Positions 11,527-25,200 of a DNA stretch of 64,000 nucleotides are shown here, piece after piece. The position numbers and the translations under genes are program-made. Under the pieces are notes generated by a model. That model ran no database searches, was not told the DNA's origin, and saw only the letters and a program-made list of their open reading frames with translations. The stretch's first letter is position 1. Each line of letters starts with the position of its first letter. The DNA comes from Lojkania enalia. Taxonomy: Eukaryota > Ascomycota > Dothideomycetes > Pleosporales. Location: contig ML986638.1 in assembly GCA_010094045.1 (NCBI GenBank), forward strand, positions 194,412 to 258,411, read 5' to 3'.

Positions 11527-12701
11527 ATTGGGCTGTCAAACGTGCGGCCTGTCCTGGCGTCTCGAGGGTTGTTGTGGCGTGCACCGTATGAGGCGTGAGT
11601 AATATCCTGGTGAAAGAGACTGTGGACTATCGGAATTTTGACTCAAAGTGGGTGATTGGTCCGTGCACGCATTAAAATCACGTGATGAGGGGAAAGTTTT
11701 AGCGCTCTAGTCACTCAACTCTTAGGGATTAACGACATCTATTAAACGGTCGACTGATGCATAACTAAGTATACATACTTCAAAAGGCTCTGGAATGCAA
11801 GCATATTAAAGTAGGAATAAAGACTAATTAGAAAAGATAGAAATGAGGCTATTCGCGGATTGAGTCAAGCCTTGAATCATTCCTAGGTTCCTCCGAGACT
11901 TGCTGTAAAGATTGTTGCACTGAAGAATTTGGACTGTTTCCAGAAGCCAGTGTTCTTCTCCCGCTCATCATAAAGCAGCGTCATCTCCAGGGCATAGGTT
12001 CACCTGCATATCGACTCGGAGCTTCCCCACTGATGGCCGGTAGGATCTAGCAATTCACAATACTAGGTACAACCACTTGCGTATCAATCAGACAAGTTAT
12101 AGACTTAGATGACTCTGAGTGCTACTGCTGGAAAAAAAAATTCATAGCTGAGCTATATTTATATGAATACTAGTAAAAGTACATTTGCCCCATCCACAAA
12201 AGATCTCAAAACATTTTCAACTGCTCTCCATCAAAAACGGATATACTCCTCTGCACCGTGAAAGCAGGAGAACCAACTGGCCTCGTCCAAAACCACCGCG
12301 GGACGATGGAATGGTGACTCATGTTGGGAATCACCCAATTCCGACTCACGTATGGTTCAGCCATGATGCTTCGGTTGCCAAATGATACTAAAGTCATATC
12401 TTCACCGCGTCCGTCTGCATGCGTCCCGCAGAGTGGAATAAAAAGGATGCAATCTGATGCCACCTACGCGTGATGCCTGTCGTAGCTTACGGTGGCCCCG
12501 CTAGGCCAATCATCCGAAGCCATAGATGCTGTTTTCTCGTATCCATGCGGTTGAAAGCTGCTGCTGTTCATCCAGTAAACGTCGCAAGTGAAACCCCAGA
12601 CGGTCGACTATCAAAGTCTTCGGATGCATTCGTTGTATTCAATGGTCGCATTGAACACAATAGGAGATAAAAAAAAATACTCAACGTAAATTCGGACTGA
12701 T
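11527..12701. other. intergenic region upstream of eIF3c, no supported gene
   Basis: This 1.17 kb holds the eIF3c promoter and the YAK1 3' region. The part between about 11740 and 12180 is AT-rich and has no coding signal. Two short open frames near 12200-12460 (opposite strands) overlap each other and have no recognisable domain. Confidence 0.6.
11678..11685. promoter_or_regulatory. TCACGTGA palindrome (E-box / Cbf1-type site)
   Basis: A perfect 8 bp palindrome sits 152 bp upstream of the eIF3c start codon. TCACGTGA is the classic binding word for bHLH factors such as Cbf1. Its position in the promoter of a translation gene makes a regulatory role plausible. A function here is inference only. 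Confidence 0.35.
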
Positions 12702-15693
<2,992 letters not shown>

Positions 15694-17343
15694 AGCACTC
15701 AGGAAATGGATGAAGGGAGCGTGTGGCGGTAAGAAGGAGGCTTAGTGGGGACGCAGCCGATTCAGCTGGTGACGCAGGTCAATTTGCGGTTGGCATACCG
15801 AATCGCACCGCTTCGTGGGGGTGAGGACTGCCGCTTAGGAAAGGAGTGCGTGAGAAGAGAACAGGTATCACAGGCTGGATAGCAGGGAGCGTCAGTCGTA
15901 GATGCGATGGCCGGGAACGTGCGTACGGGCGGTCTCGAGGACGTGTGTGAGGGCGAGAGTAGTGAAAGCGGAGGCGGGGGGTGAGTCGTGCCGCGAGGCT
16001 GCAACACCGAGAAGCGAGCCCGAAAATGCGTGGCGGCGAGGGCAGAGGGGGCGCGAGGGTCTGGCTGCGGTGCACAGCAGTGCAGAAGCAGGATAGGCGT
16101 TGGAGAGAGGGTCTTGAGGAAAAATGTCGAGCATGAGGTAGCGTCGGGCAGGCAGGCTGGCTGAGGTGATGTGCGTGCGAGCTGCCCGGCGCCAGACGCC
16201 AGACGCTGTCCACGCCAACAGAACAGCTGGGCAACAATCCAAAGGCTGGCGAAAGCGGCCTAGCGTGCCTCAGGAGAAGCCTGCGTGTGTCTCGAGAAGC
16301 AAGCAGCACCGCTCGCACGCATTCTGCGTTTATTTCCTCCACCTCTGCCCAAGCTTGCCCACCTGGCGCCGAGTTTGACTGCGCGTGTCGGGCCCTATTT
16401 ACAGCACCAATACGGCAATTGACCCGTGTCCCATTTCCATCGCCGCCAATGCCCTCGCTGCCAGCAGCCACAGCCGGCGCCCAATACTGCTGCGCCACGC
16501 CTCCTTGGGCAGGCGCTGAACGGACCGTACACGACCGGCGCAGCGCGGTGGCATCGTCCTGTTTGCGCCATCTACGGAGTTCTCTGTAGATTGAATTATC
16601 AGGCAAAGAATCTGCCGTGAAGGAATCGTCTTGTCCGTGAAGGAGTTGCTCTTGGTCATCAAATCTCATTTTTGATGGCCATGTCCGCGTCGCCAGCTTG
16701 TCGAGCAGGCGCTACTACTGGGTTGCACTTTCCGTTGCTGGAACGACCATCATCATAGAATTGCCTATCAACTCCAGTTCTCCCAGGAGCGTGAGAGCTA
16801 ATTGCTAGGCCTCGGCCGTGCCTGGGGCATTGGACCGTGTCCGGCTGGCATGGACAGCGAACGGCTGCGAAGCCCGTCTAGTGACTGTAGCTCGAGAAGC
16901 AGGCAGACGACGCCTCGAAGCACAGAAACGCGGATTGCGGCTAGCATTGTCGCAGCAGACCCGTGTCACACATAGCGCGCTCCGAGACTTTTAATTTCTT
17001 CGGCGAAACTCCCATTGCATAGAAGGGCGCTCATGAGGTAAGAAATTGAAAAAGGAAATTGCACGTATTACCCGCGGACTTGCTCATGGTTGGGAAAGTT
17101 TTGGAGCCGAAATAGCATCAGCAACACTCGCCTACCCTCGCTTCTGCCCACTCTATCGCGATGCTGTATGTTGTAGAAGTCTCGTGAACGGGCATCAGAA
17201 AGACCTAGCGGTATCCGACACTAATATCAGCTATGCATACCAATTAGACCCGTCTCTCCCACATAGCCACCATGTGCTAAAACAAGTCTCTCGACAAGTT
17301 CCCGACATAGCGTCATCACCGCCTCAGCCAGCAACTTTTGCAG
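15694..17343. other. GC-rich 5' region of YAK1, no supported gene
   Basis: This 1.65 kb lies between the YAK1 start and the sidA stop. The first kilobase is GC-rich and carries overlapping open frames on both strands, the longest being 15779..16669 on the minus strand (296 codons). Their conceptual proteins are Arg/Ser/Pro/His-rich with no domain, and plus-strand frames of similar quality overlap them. The likeliest content is a long YAK1 promoter and leader, possibly with upstream open frames. Confidence 0.5.
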
Positions 17344-19065
17344 CTATTTTGTCAACCCATCATACTTCAACCCATCAGCACCATCCCACTTCCCCTCCTT
17401 ATCAAAAATTGATTTGACAATCTGTCCTCCCCTGGTCGCCAAAATAGAAAGTAGCGTATCGCTCAACTAGTCCGCATCAGCACTTCATCAATATCCGGAA
17501 ATACGTAGTCCGCAGACGACTGGAGAGGCAACTTACACCATGGCTGCTCTCACAGCACCCTTGCAACCACACTCCCGCATCCCGACTAACCTTGCCCTCT
17601 TCAAATGCAACCCTATAATCCCTCTGCACCGTCCACTTCTCTCCCTCCAGATCCCCACCCGGCATCAAGTACCTCGCATCTTTGAGTAGCAACTCATGCA
17701 AGTCCCGCTGGTACCCCGTAGCTACAAATACGGCATCTACGTCTAAAATATCAGTCCGCTCCTCTGAATTCGGAACATCCGACAAATACAGCGGGCTCTG
17801 GTCTCTGACAACCAGTCTTACGCCGTCTTTAATTATTGGTGAGCTCTGCACATCCTCTACGCAGCGGTAGGGCATGATACGGTGTGGCCAGGTTTCTTCG
17901 GCAGAGGCCGTGTTGCCGAGCCGGATGCGCTGCATGTACAGCGTTTCGTAGATGCGCTCGAGAAGGTTTAGACGCACGACGCCGTAGTTTGTGTTGCGGT
18001 CTTGCGTAATGCTGGAGCTGCGGAGGGTGGGCGTACGCGAGAATGTGCTGTCCACGCGCGAAGGGTTGAAGATCTCGTTTACGCTATAGACCATTAGAAA
18101 TCTTACATGTATTTTTAGACGTTTCGCAGAACTTACAAGGGGGAGTCGTCACTGGGCCGTAAAGAACCCTGTTTAATCAATAGTCTCGTCTTTGAATTCG
18201 GATAATTCGAATGCAAGAAGTCGAATATTTCCGCCGCACTCTGCCCATTCCCCACCACTGCGATCTTATACGAATATTGTGTATCTTTTAAAAGTTCGCA
18301 AGATGCTTGCTGGAACTGAGATGAATGTATCACCCGCGGATGATTCGTCGGGAACGGCTTCGGGATACTAGCTCGTCCCCCCGCTGCGATAACAACATGC
18401 CTCGTTCGTCTCGCAGTCAACTTTCCCGTCTCAAGGTCCCGTGAGACAACCTTGAACATCGTTACCTCTCCCTTGTTCCCATCCTCAGGTATAACGCTAA
18501 ATACCTCCTGCCCATAATGCACTACCTCGTCAAACCACGCCGCACACCACCGCATGTAGTCCTCATACTCGACCCTTTGCGGCAAAAAAGTATTCAGATT
18601 CATAAAGTCCACGAGCCGTTGATTCGCATGCAGGTAGTTCACGAACGTGAACACGCTCCGCGGATTCCGCAGCGTGGCCATGTCTTTCAAGAACGTAATC
18701 TGCATCCTGGCACCCGGAAGTAGCATGCCCGCGTGCCACGCAAATTGTGGTTGCCGCTCTAGAAACACGACTTTCGGAGAGTGCGTAGTGAGGCCGGGTA
18801 GGTAGAGGGAGGCGTCGGTCCCGTCTTGCGCGTCGTGCAGGGCGGTCGCGATAGCAAGAGAGGCTGGGCCGAAGCCTATGCATACTAGGTCGTGCAGTTC
18901 ATCCTCAAGCGTATAACGAAGATGCGAACGGTTTCCTAAACAGGAGAATTGGGGGTCAGAAAAGGAATCGGCGAAGCCGTTGGCGTTAGTGAATGCTTCC
19001 TGGACAGCAGGAGCGGGGCCAATTTCGTTGCGTAGCAGACTGTCGAAGTCGGCATGCGGACTCAT
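17344..19065 (-). CDS. sidA: L-ornithine N5-monooxygenase (siderophore biosynthesis), 3 exons
   Basis: Catalyses the NADPH- and FAD-dependent hydroxylation of the side-chain amine of L-ornithine, the first committed step of hydroxamate siderophore synthesis. The model is complement(join(17344..17466,17537..18083,18137..19065)), 532 residues, with introns of 70 and 53 nt. Visible motifs are the FAD-binding GFGPAS (residues 64-69), the NADPH-binding GNGQSAAE (about 272-279) and VATGY (about 430), all typical of the family. Splicing restores DDSPFVNEIFNP across intron 1 and [18 protein letters not shown] across intron 2. Exon 3 encodes only 40 residues and would be missed by a frame-only search. 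No membrane segment or targeting signal is visible, so it is probably cytosolic. It is divergent from the large peptide synthetase, whose substrate it supplies. Repression under iron sufficiency by a GATA factor is likely. Confidence 0.95.
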
Positions 19066-19718
19066 GGTGTCTTTTTTTTTGGTGAGGAATATTGATGGAT
19101 AAATGGGTAGATCTGAGCTGGTTTAGTAGCTATCCGCCGTTGGACTCGGAACACCGGACGGATTCTTACAACACAAGGTATTGATTGTAGGTACACCGAC
19201 GCACAGAACACTTATCACACCGTTCTTCTGAAGGTATAAATAATATAATTTGTGTCGTACAGAGCAACCGAACGGAAATTAAGCACGTTTCTGAAGCAAA
19301 CCGTCAGCGGCTTAAGTTCTTGAATGGATGACGCAGTGCACCATCCCGGACCCTTTGATTTCCTCCCGTCCACATTAGCTTTGCATACTTACGCAAGAGC
19401 TAGGCTATGCAAGCAGGAATACCCCTATCTTCGAAAATCCACGAACGTTTCTCGATGCTGCTTTACCGCAGGTAGTTTTGAATGGTGCAAGCTATTTGGG
19501 TGGCACAATGAGCCGTACCCGAGGTCCATTTTGAAAAAAGAAACCTTCTGCTGATTTCTCCGATTCTGGGGGCTCTCAGGAGAGAATGGCACGATTATTT
19601 CGTGCAGGGGCAGCTCATGCCGGCCCGCGAGAGACAACAGCAGGGAGCCGCTCGTACCAGCAAAGGGCTTCAACGTACGTTGAGGTCAGGGATCAGCGGG
19701 ATACACGCCAATCTGATG

Positions 19719-19727
19719 ATCTGATAA
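19719..19727 (+). promoter_or_regulatory. ATCTGATAA iron-responsive GATA-factor site (SreA/Urbs1/Sfu1 type)
   Basis: The nine bases match the extended consensus ATCWGATAA described for fungal iron-regulatory GATA repressors. They directly abut a second partial copy, ATCTGATG, at 19711-19718, giving a tandem pair in the same orientation. The site is 654 bp upstream of the sidA start and 2.5 kb upstream of the synthetase start. The match is seen directly; occupancy and function are inferred from the known regulation of siderophore genes. Confidence 0.6.
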
Positions 19728-20849
19728 CGGAATATCGGACCCTACTCGCTCTCATGCCGTCAAAAACTAGGCATGAAGAAACCCTAGTCAGTCATTACGG
19801 GTGCAAAATTTTTTTCAAATGCCCCGCACTGTGCTTCCTTTTCGTCGTAGCGAAGCTTAGTCTGCACGGGATGGGCGTGGTTGCAGAGGAAAAGTGTGGC
19901 CAGAGCTTGGCAGCGGGGCACTTGAGTTTGATTGTCAATCTGATTAGATTAGATATCGAAGAATCTCCGAGACCGGCCCTCATAAGACATCTTAATCCTT
20001 CGTCATCCTCCACCATATGCAGCGTTCGCTCAGAGACCTTCTGTCCTAGGTTAGCATGACTTACGCTGATCCAAGCACTAGACTAGGAAACCCGGCGGGA
20101 GACCAAGCTTAAGGTACGAAGTTGACTACACAGAATCGTTGCCTTGCTTAAACCAGTACTTCATTAAACTAGCCTTGCTAAAAGCAATGTTGTATTCGGT
20201 GCTGGTGGCCTTTTTTGTTCTTTGAGAATGTACCAAAAGCTGGTGGGAGGTAGATACCCGGCTTGGACCGTGACGTGTGTCCTCGAATAGTCCAGCGATG
20301 TAGACTCTAAAGTCTTGGATATCGAGCACTACGGCGTCATACGAAGCCTAGATGCATCTGCTCGTATTCTCGCTTTGTAGGTGTGGTACTTCAGAAAGGG
20401 TCTTTTTTAGATTCATTAAATCCTATTGGCTCGATCGACTGACTCCCACATGCTATTTGCTATCGTGGACTCAGCGCCGTCAAGGATCGCCTGCCCTTTC
20501 CCGGGTTGTTGGCACTATATATGTGTATCTTCAGGCGTTAGCGTGCCGTGGATGCAGCTTGTTGGGGGTGCAAGTTGTTTCTCTCCAATCAGGAACAAAC
20601 AGCTCGGTGAGCTGAATTCCACATATGGATACCTGAAATACATCATCTCCCTAACATGGTTTAAAAGAGGTGCGAGTCTGTTAAACGCAGCCGGAGCCTT
20701 CCGGTAAGAGCTCCGTAGAACGGTGACCAGGGAGGACCGAACTTCTTGAAGTCCGAGCGACGGTTGTATCGCGGGTTGGAGGGCAACTGTTCCATCGACG
20801 CCGAGCCGAATGCGCTGGTGGTCATAGAGTGATGTTGTTTGTTCCTTGC

Positions 20850-20869
20850 CCTTATCCGTGAAGATAAGG
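20850..20869. promoter_or_regulatory. GATA inverted repeat
   Basis: CCTTATC and GATAAGG form a perfect 7 bp inverted repeat around a 6 bp spacer. This places two GATAAG words head to head in the siderophore intergenic region, 1.4 kb upstream of the synthetase. It could be a paired GATA-factor site or a chance hairpin. Confidence 0.35.
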
Positions 20870-22246
20870 ATCTATTCATCACTCGGCCGGTAACTGGAAG
20901 CCATTATGCCGCAAACTTGGATACAGATTCAATTGACTGGTGGCAGTGTAACTAAGGAAACTCAAGACTCCTATTGGAATATATGCCACATAGTAAGATG
21001 TCCAGAGATCAGACTGAAACCAAAGTTAGTTTGCGAGATGACTGCTATATTTAAGTAAAGTAATGAACACCGACTACGAGGTTGTTTCCGACGTTCACAG
21101 TTCCATGAAAGAGTGTCCAGTGTCTGGTCAAATTGAAAGCACATTACATGTAACGAGAAGGTATCAACCGCACGGACGATTTCACATAGAGTAGTTTAAA
21201 CAATATTGTAAATTTTTAATCTCTCAAAAGTTGGAGATGCCTAAGATTCCATTTTATGTCTTATGCCTGTCACCGTGACTGCGTGTCCATAAGCCTACTG
21301 GGGGGTGAAGGATACAAGTTATCCCCGGGTATTGTAAACGAAGCGGATCGATGACGAGAAAGATTGAAGGCTGCGTGGGTTAGGCTTGGAACGTGCTTAA
21401 GCAGAGATCAGATGAGGCGTCTGCGTTGGGGTTAGCTCTAGATTGGTGGAGATGCATCGCAAAGCTCACGGGATGACGACACCATCGCTAAAGCTACCGT
21501 CTCACCTACCAGATCTTAAAGAAAAGCGCTTCGGATCTTTCCTACGTCCGCTGCTTTAACCTTCCGGGACTGGCGTAGTCTTCTTCTACTCCCTGCAGTT
21601 GTTTACTTCTCGCCCGTTACCCGCTTGCTCTGCGAGGAACTCCGTGCAGACGTTGGCGCTAGGCCCACTAATGGAGGTGCCCGAATCAAGACAGGATGCC
21701 CGGATCGCGGCTTCTGCAGGCAGGCGTGGACGTGTACCTATCCAAACTCTAGAAACAGACAGCGACTGGAACGAGTTTCTACATTGTTCGAACTCATCAG
21801 CTGATAGATCCGCATGACCGGTATTTCTTCGGTTGGTACTCACCTAGACGTTGCCCCGATGATTCGCGAAGGTCCACCGATTTCCACTTCTTTGCACCGC
21901 GCCACTCGTGCGCCCTGCAATCCTTGGGGGTAGGTAACCCCCCTTCTTTTCGCGACCGCGAAGACAACTGACGGGTCTTCACGTGCCCATTCACCCGTAA
22001 CACCTGCTACCAAAAGCAAATCTTGCTACTTTCAAGAACCCGCCAATCAGTGCACTCCAGTTTCTCATCACTCTCATCTACTACGGAAGTCACGCCCTAT
22101 TAACAGTGAGCAGAGGTGATCTTCAGAGGCGCTTCTTATATTCTGGTGCTTTCGAATAAAGGCTTTCTTGCAGTAGCACCTCACGACGTCTTACAATTGT
22201 TCCTCTATCCTCAGCATCGTGATTTCCCAATTAGGAAATTCATAGC

Positions 22247-25200
22247 ATGTCTCACGGACCAATCCCCGGACGTTCGATCCTGAACAGACATCCAACAATA
22301 CTCGAAGGACCCACGCTCCTCCATGAGCTTGTCCGGATTAATTCGAGTACGGAACAGCCTGCCGTAGATTTCCTGGAACATGGATTGAAAAGGAGAACTC
22401 TCTCTTACCAGTCCTTGCATGCCTTTAGCGACGAGCTTGCTAGAAGGATCGGTCATGCCTTAGCAGGACTAGAACATACCCCTGCTATCATCCCAGTTCT
22501 TTTACCGCAATCTCCGGAGCTCTATGTTGCGCTGCTAGCTATCCTCAAGGCCGGAAAAGCGTTTTGCCCCTTGAGCTTGGATACGCCTGAGGACCGCCTA
22601 GGATTCATCTTGAAAGATGTGTCCGCCATTCTTTTGGTGACAGACTCTACGCACAAAGCACAGATACCTCTGGCGGCGAGTGTACGTTCCCTAATAGTGG
22701 ACCTTAACTCAATAGCTCCCTACAAGTGTGCTCCAGTAGGAGAGGCCAGTCCTAATGCAACCGATCTCGCCTATGTGCTATATACTTCTGGCTCGACCGG
22801 CTTACCTAAAGCTGTGTGCATCTCCCATAGTGCCATCACCCAGAGCTTGTTGGCGCACGATCGACATATACCCGAATTTTCCCGTTTCCTTCAGTTTGCA
22901 GCCCCTACCTTTGATGTTTCCATCTTTGAAATATTCTTCCCCTGGTTTAGGGGATGTACATTGGTGGGGTGCACACGTGGCTACATGATAGAGGACTTGC
23001 CTGGCACTATTAATGGGTTAGAAGTCGATGCTGCCGAGCTCACGCCCACTGTTGTCAGCAACTTTCTTAAGGGCCGTAAAAGCGTGCCGACTTTGAAGTT
23101 GCTTCTTACTATCGGCGAAATGCTTAGTCGACATGTCATCGAAGAATTCGGAGGGGACGCTTCGAAACCTAGCCTCTTATGGGGCATGTATGGTCCTACG
23201 GAAGCCGCTATTCACTGTTCACTGCAGCCGAGCTTTCATAGTAGCTCTAGCGTGGGGAATATCGGCTTTCCGCTGGATACAGTAACTGCCCTCGTGGTTG
23301 CTCCTTTATCGGAGGATAAACAACCTACCGGCATCGGAGTTTTGCCTGTCGGCGAAGTAGGAGAGCTCGTTCTCGGGGGGCCGCAATTAGCAAGAGAATA
23401 CCTCAATCGTCCCGAGCTCACTACGGGAGCATTCATTAAAGATTCCGAGTTTGGGCACCTCTATCGGACTGGCGACAAGGCGCGAATTCTACCAAATGGA
23501 ACGATTGAATGTTTGGGGCGCATCATCGCAGGACAAGTAAAGATCAGAGGCCAAAGAGTCGAACTTGGCGAGATTGAAGAGGCTATTTCTAGAGTTGATG
23601 GGTGCCATTCTGTGGCTGCAGTTGTTATCGAGGGGACGCTGGTAGCTTTCTGTGCTATTGGCTCCTCCAGGGTCACGGAAAAACCCATTAAAGATGCTTG
23701 TAAACGCTGGCTCCCGGCCTACATGATCCCGTCGGACATAATCCTACTTCCACGAATGCCACATCTAACGTCTGGGAAGATCGATAGGAAGGCATTGGAA
23801 ACTCAGTACTTCGCTAACATGCACGATACTATGCAAGAGCAAGATCTATCAGATCTTCGCATGATGAATGATGCCCATTTGCCAATCCTCCGCATACTCG
23901 AAACGGTTCTCAGTCGAAAGGTTGCCTCAAGGACAGCACTGGGTCCTGCTGGACTAGATTCCCTTCGCTCCATTAGAATTGCGTCGATGCTTCGCGAAAT
24001 TGGCTACACTCCAAGTGCCGTAGATGTTCTCTCTGCAGCTACGTTCGAGGATCTTGTAGCAGTATGTTACACGAAGTATATGAATGGTACAAGTACATCA
24101 TGGAGCGACTCTACTACACTTGAAGATGCGATTTCGGGATCTCTAGAATTGAGTCAATATCAAGCCGAAATTCTTCAGGTCATTCCGTGCTCACCCTTAC
24201 AAGAAGCCATGCTTGCCGAGACAATAATTAGGCCAGACGCTTATTGTAACTGGATTGAGGTTGAACTGTCCGAGCCATACACTTTTTTTGAAATTCGTAA
24301 CAGTGTTCAGAAAATAGCCCAGGGAAACGAGATATTACGATCTGGGTTTTACGAGCAACCGTCCTCTGGCTCACGGCCTTTTGTCCAAATTATCTGGAAG
24401 GAGTTGAGTGATTCACAAATTACAGAGGTCTCAAGCTTCTCAAAGAAATACTCTCTTGGTTCAGCAAAGTCTCTACTTAGACCTTTTACTGTGCAAGTCA
24501 ATCCTGGTTTTGCAAGGTCAAACCTATTGTTCCAGATACATCATGCATTGTACGATGGCTGGTCTGTTGATATTATCCTTCACGACCTAAGCTATGTTCT
24601 CCGTGGAAATGCCCTTGCTGCTCGGCCGCATTATTGCGATGTCGTTAAGTACTTCTATCATGTCAAAAACGACGAGAGCAAGGCGTACTGGAGGAAATCG
24701 CTCGATGGGTATCGGCCAACTCCACTCCCAAACTTCAACGGTAGAACTGTGAGAGACGGCACTGTTCGGTCCATCTCGGGTATCTCTTCGGTGGATTCCG
24801 CAGATTTGTCCAAGCGAGCGAGTGAATACGGTATCAATGCGCAGGTATTCTTCCAGGGTGCCTTAGCGTACCTAACCAGCTCCTACATTGGTTCGTCAGA
24901 TGTTGTAATTGGAACAGTAACTTCTGGAAGAACGATTCCGGTCGCAGGCATCGAGGATATCGTTGGGCCCTGTATTGCTTCCTTGCCATTACGAATCGAT
25001 TTTTCGAAGTATAATACAATAAGCGACATGCTTAGGAGCATACAAGATGCAAATCGGACCATGCTACGCCACTGTACGTTACCGCTGCGAGATATTGCCA
25101 AGCTCCACGGCCTGCGCTCAGGCACCCGACTCTTTGACGTCCTTTTCGTTTGGCAGCAATCACTCTTCAGCGATCGAATGGGTGACGTTGGAGCGAGGGT

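Larger units (their letters stand above)
19066..22246. promoter_or_regulatory. 3.2 kb divergent intergenic region between sidA and the siderophore synthetase
   Basis: This long spacer carries both promoters of the siderophore pair. It contains a perfect iron-GATA site (19719), two partial matches (ATCTGATG at 19711 and ATCTGATTA at 19938), a GATA inverted repeat (20850) and further single GATA words (for example TTATC near 19212 and 21319). A CCAAT word lies near 22046, about 200 bp upstream of the synthetase start; CCAAT-binding complex with HapX is the known activator of these genes in aspergilli. Open frames such as 19586..20059 (plus, 157 codons) show no recognisable domain. I see no transposon remnant that would explain the length. 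Confidence 0.55.

Noticed and set aside
15779..16669. 296-codon minus-strand open frame as a protein gene
   Set aside because: No domain, skewed Arg/Ser/Pro composition, and competing open frames on the other strand. The GC-rich DNA alone explains the length.
19586..20059. 157-codon plus-strand open frame between sidA and the synthetase
   Set aside because: No recognisable domain or splice continuation. It overlaps the candidate regulatory sites and looks like random open frame.
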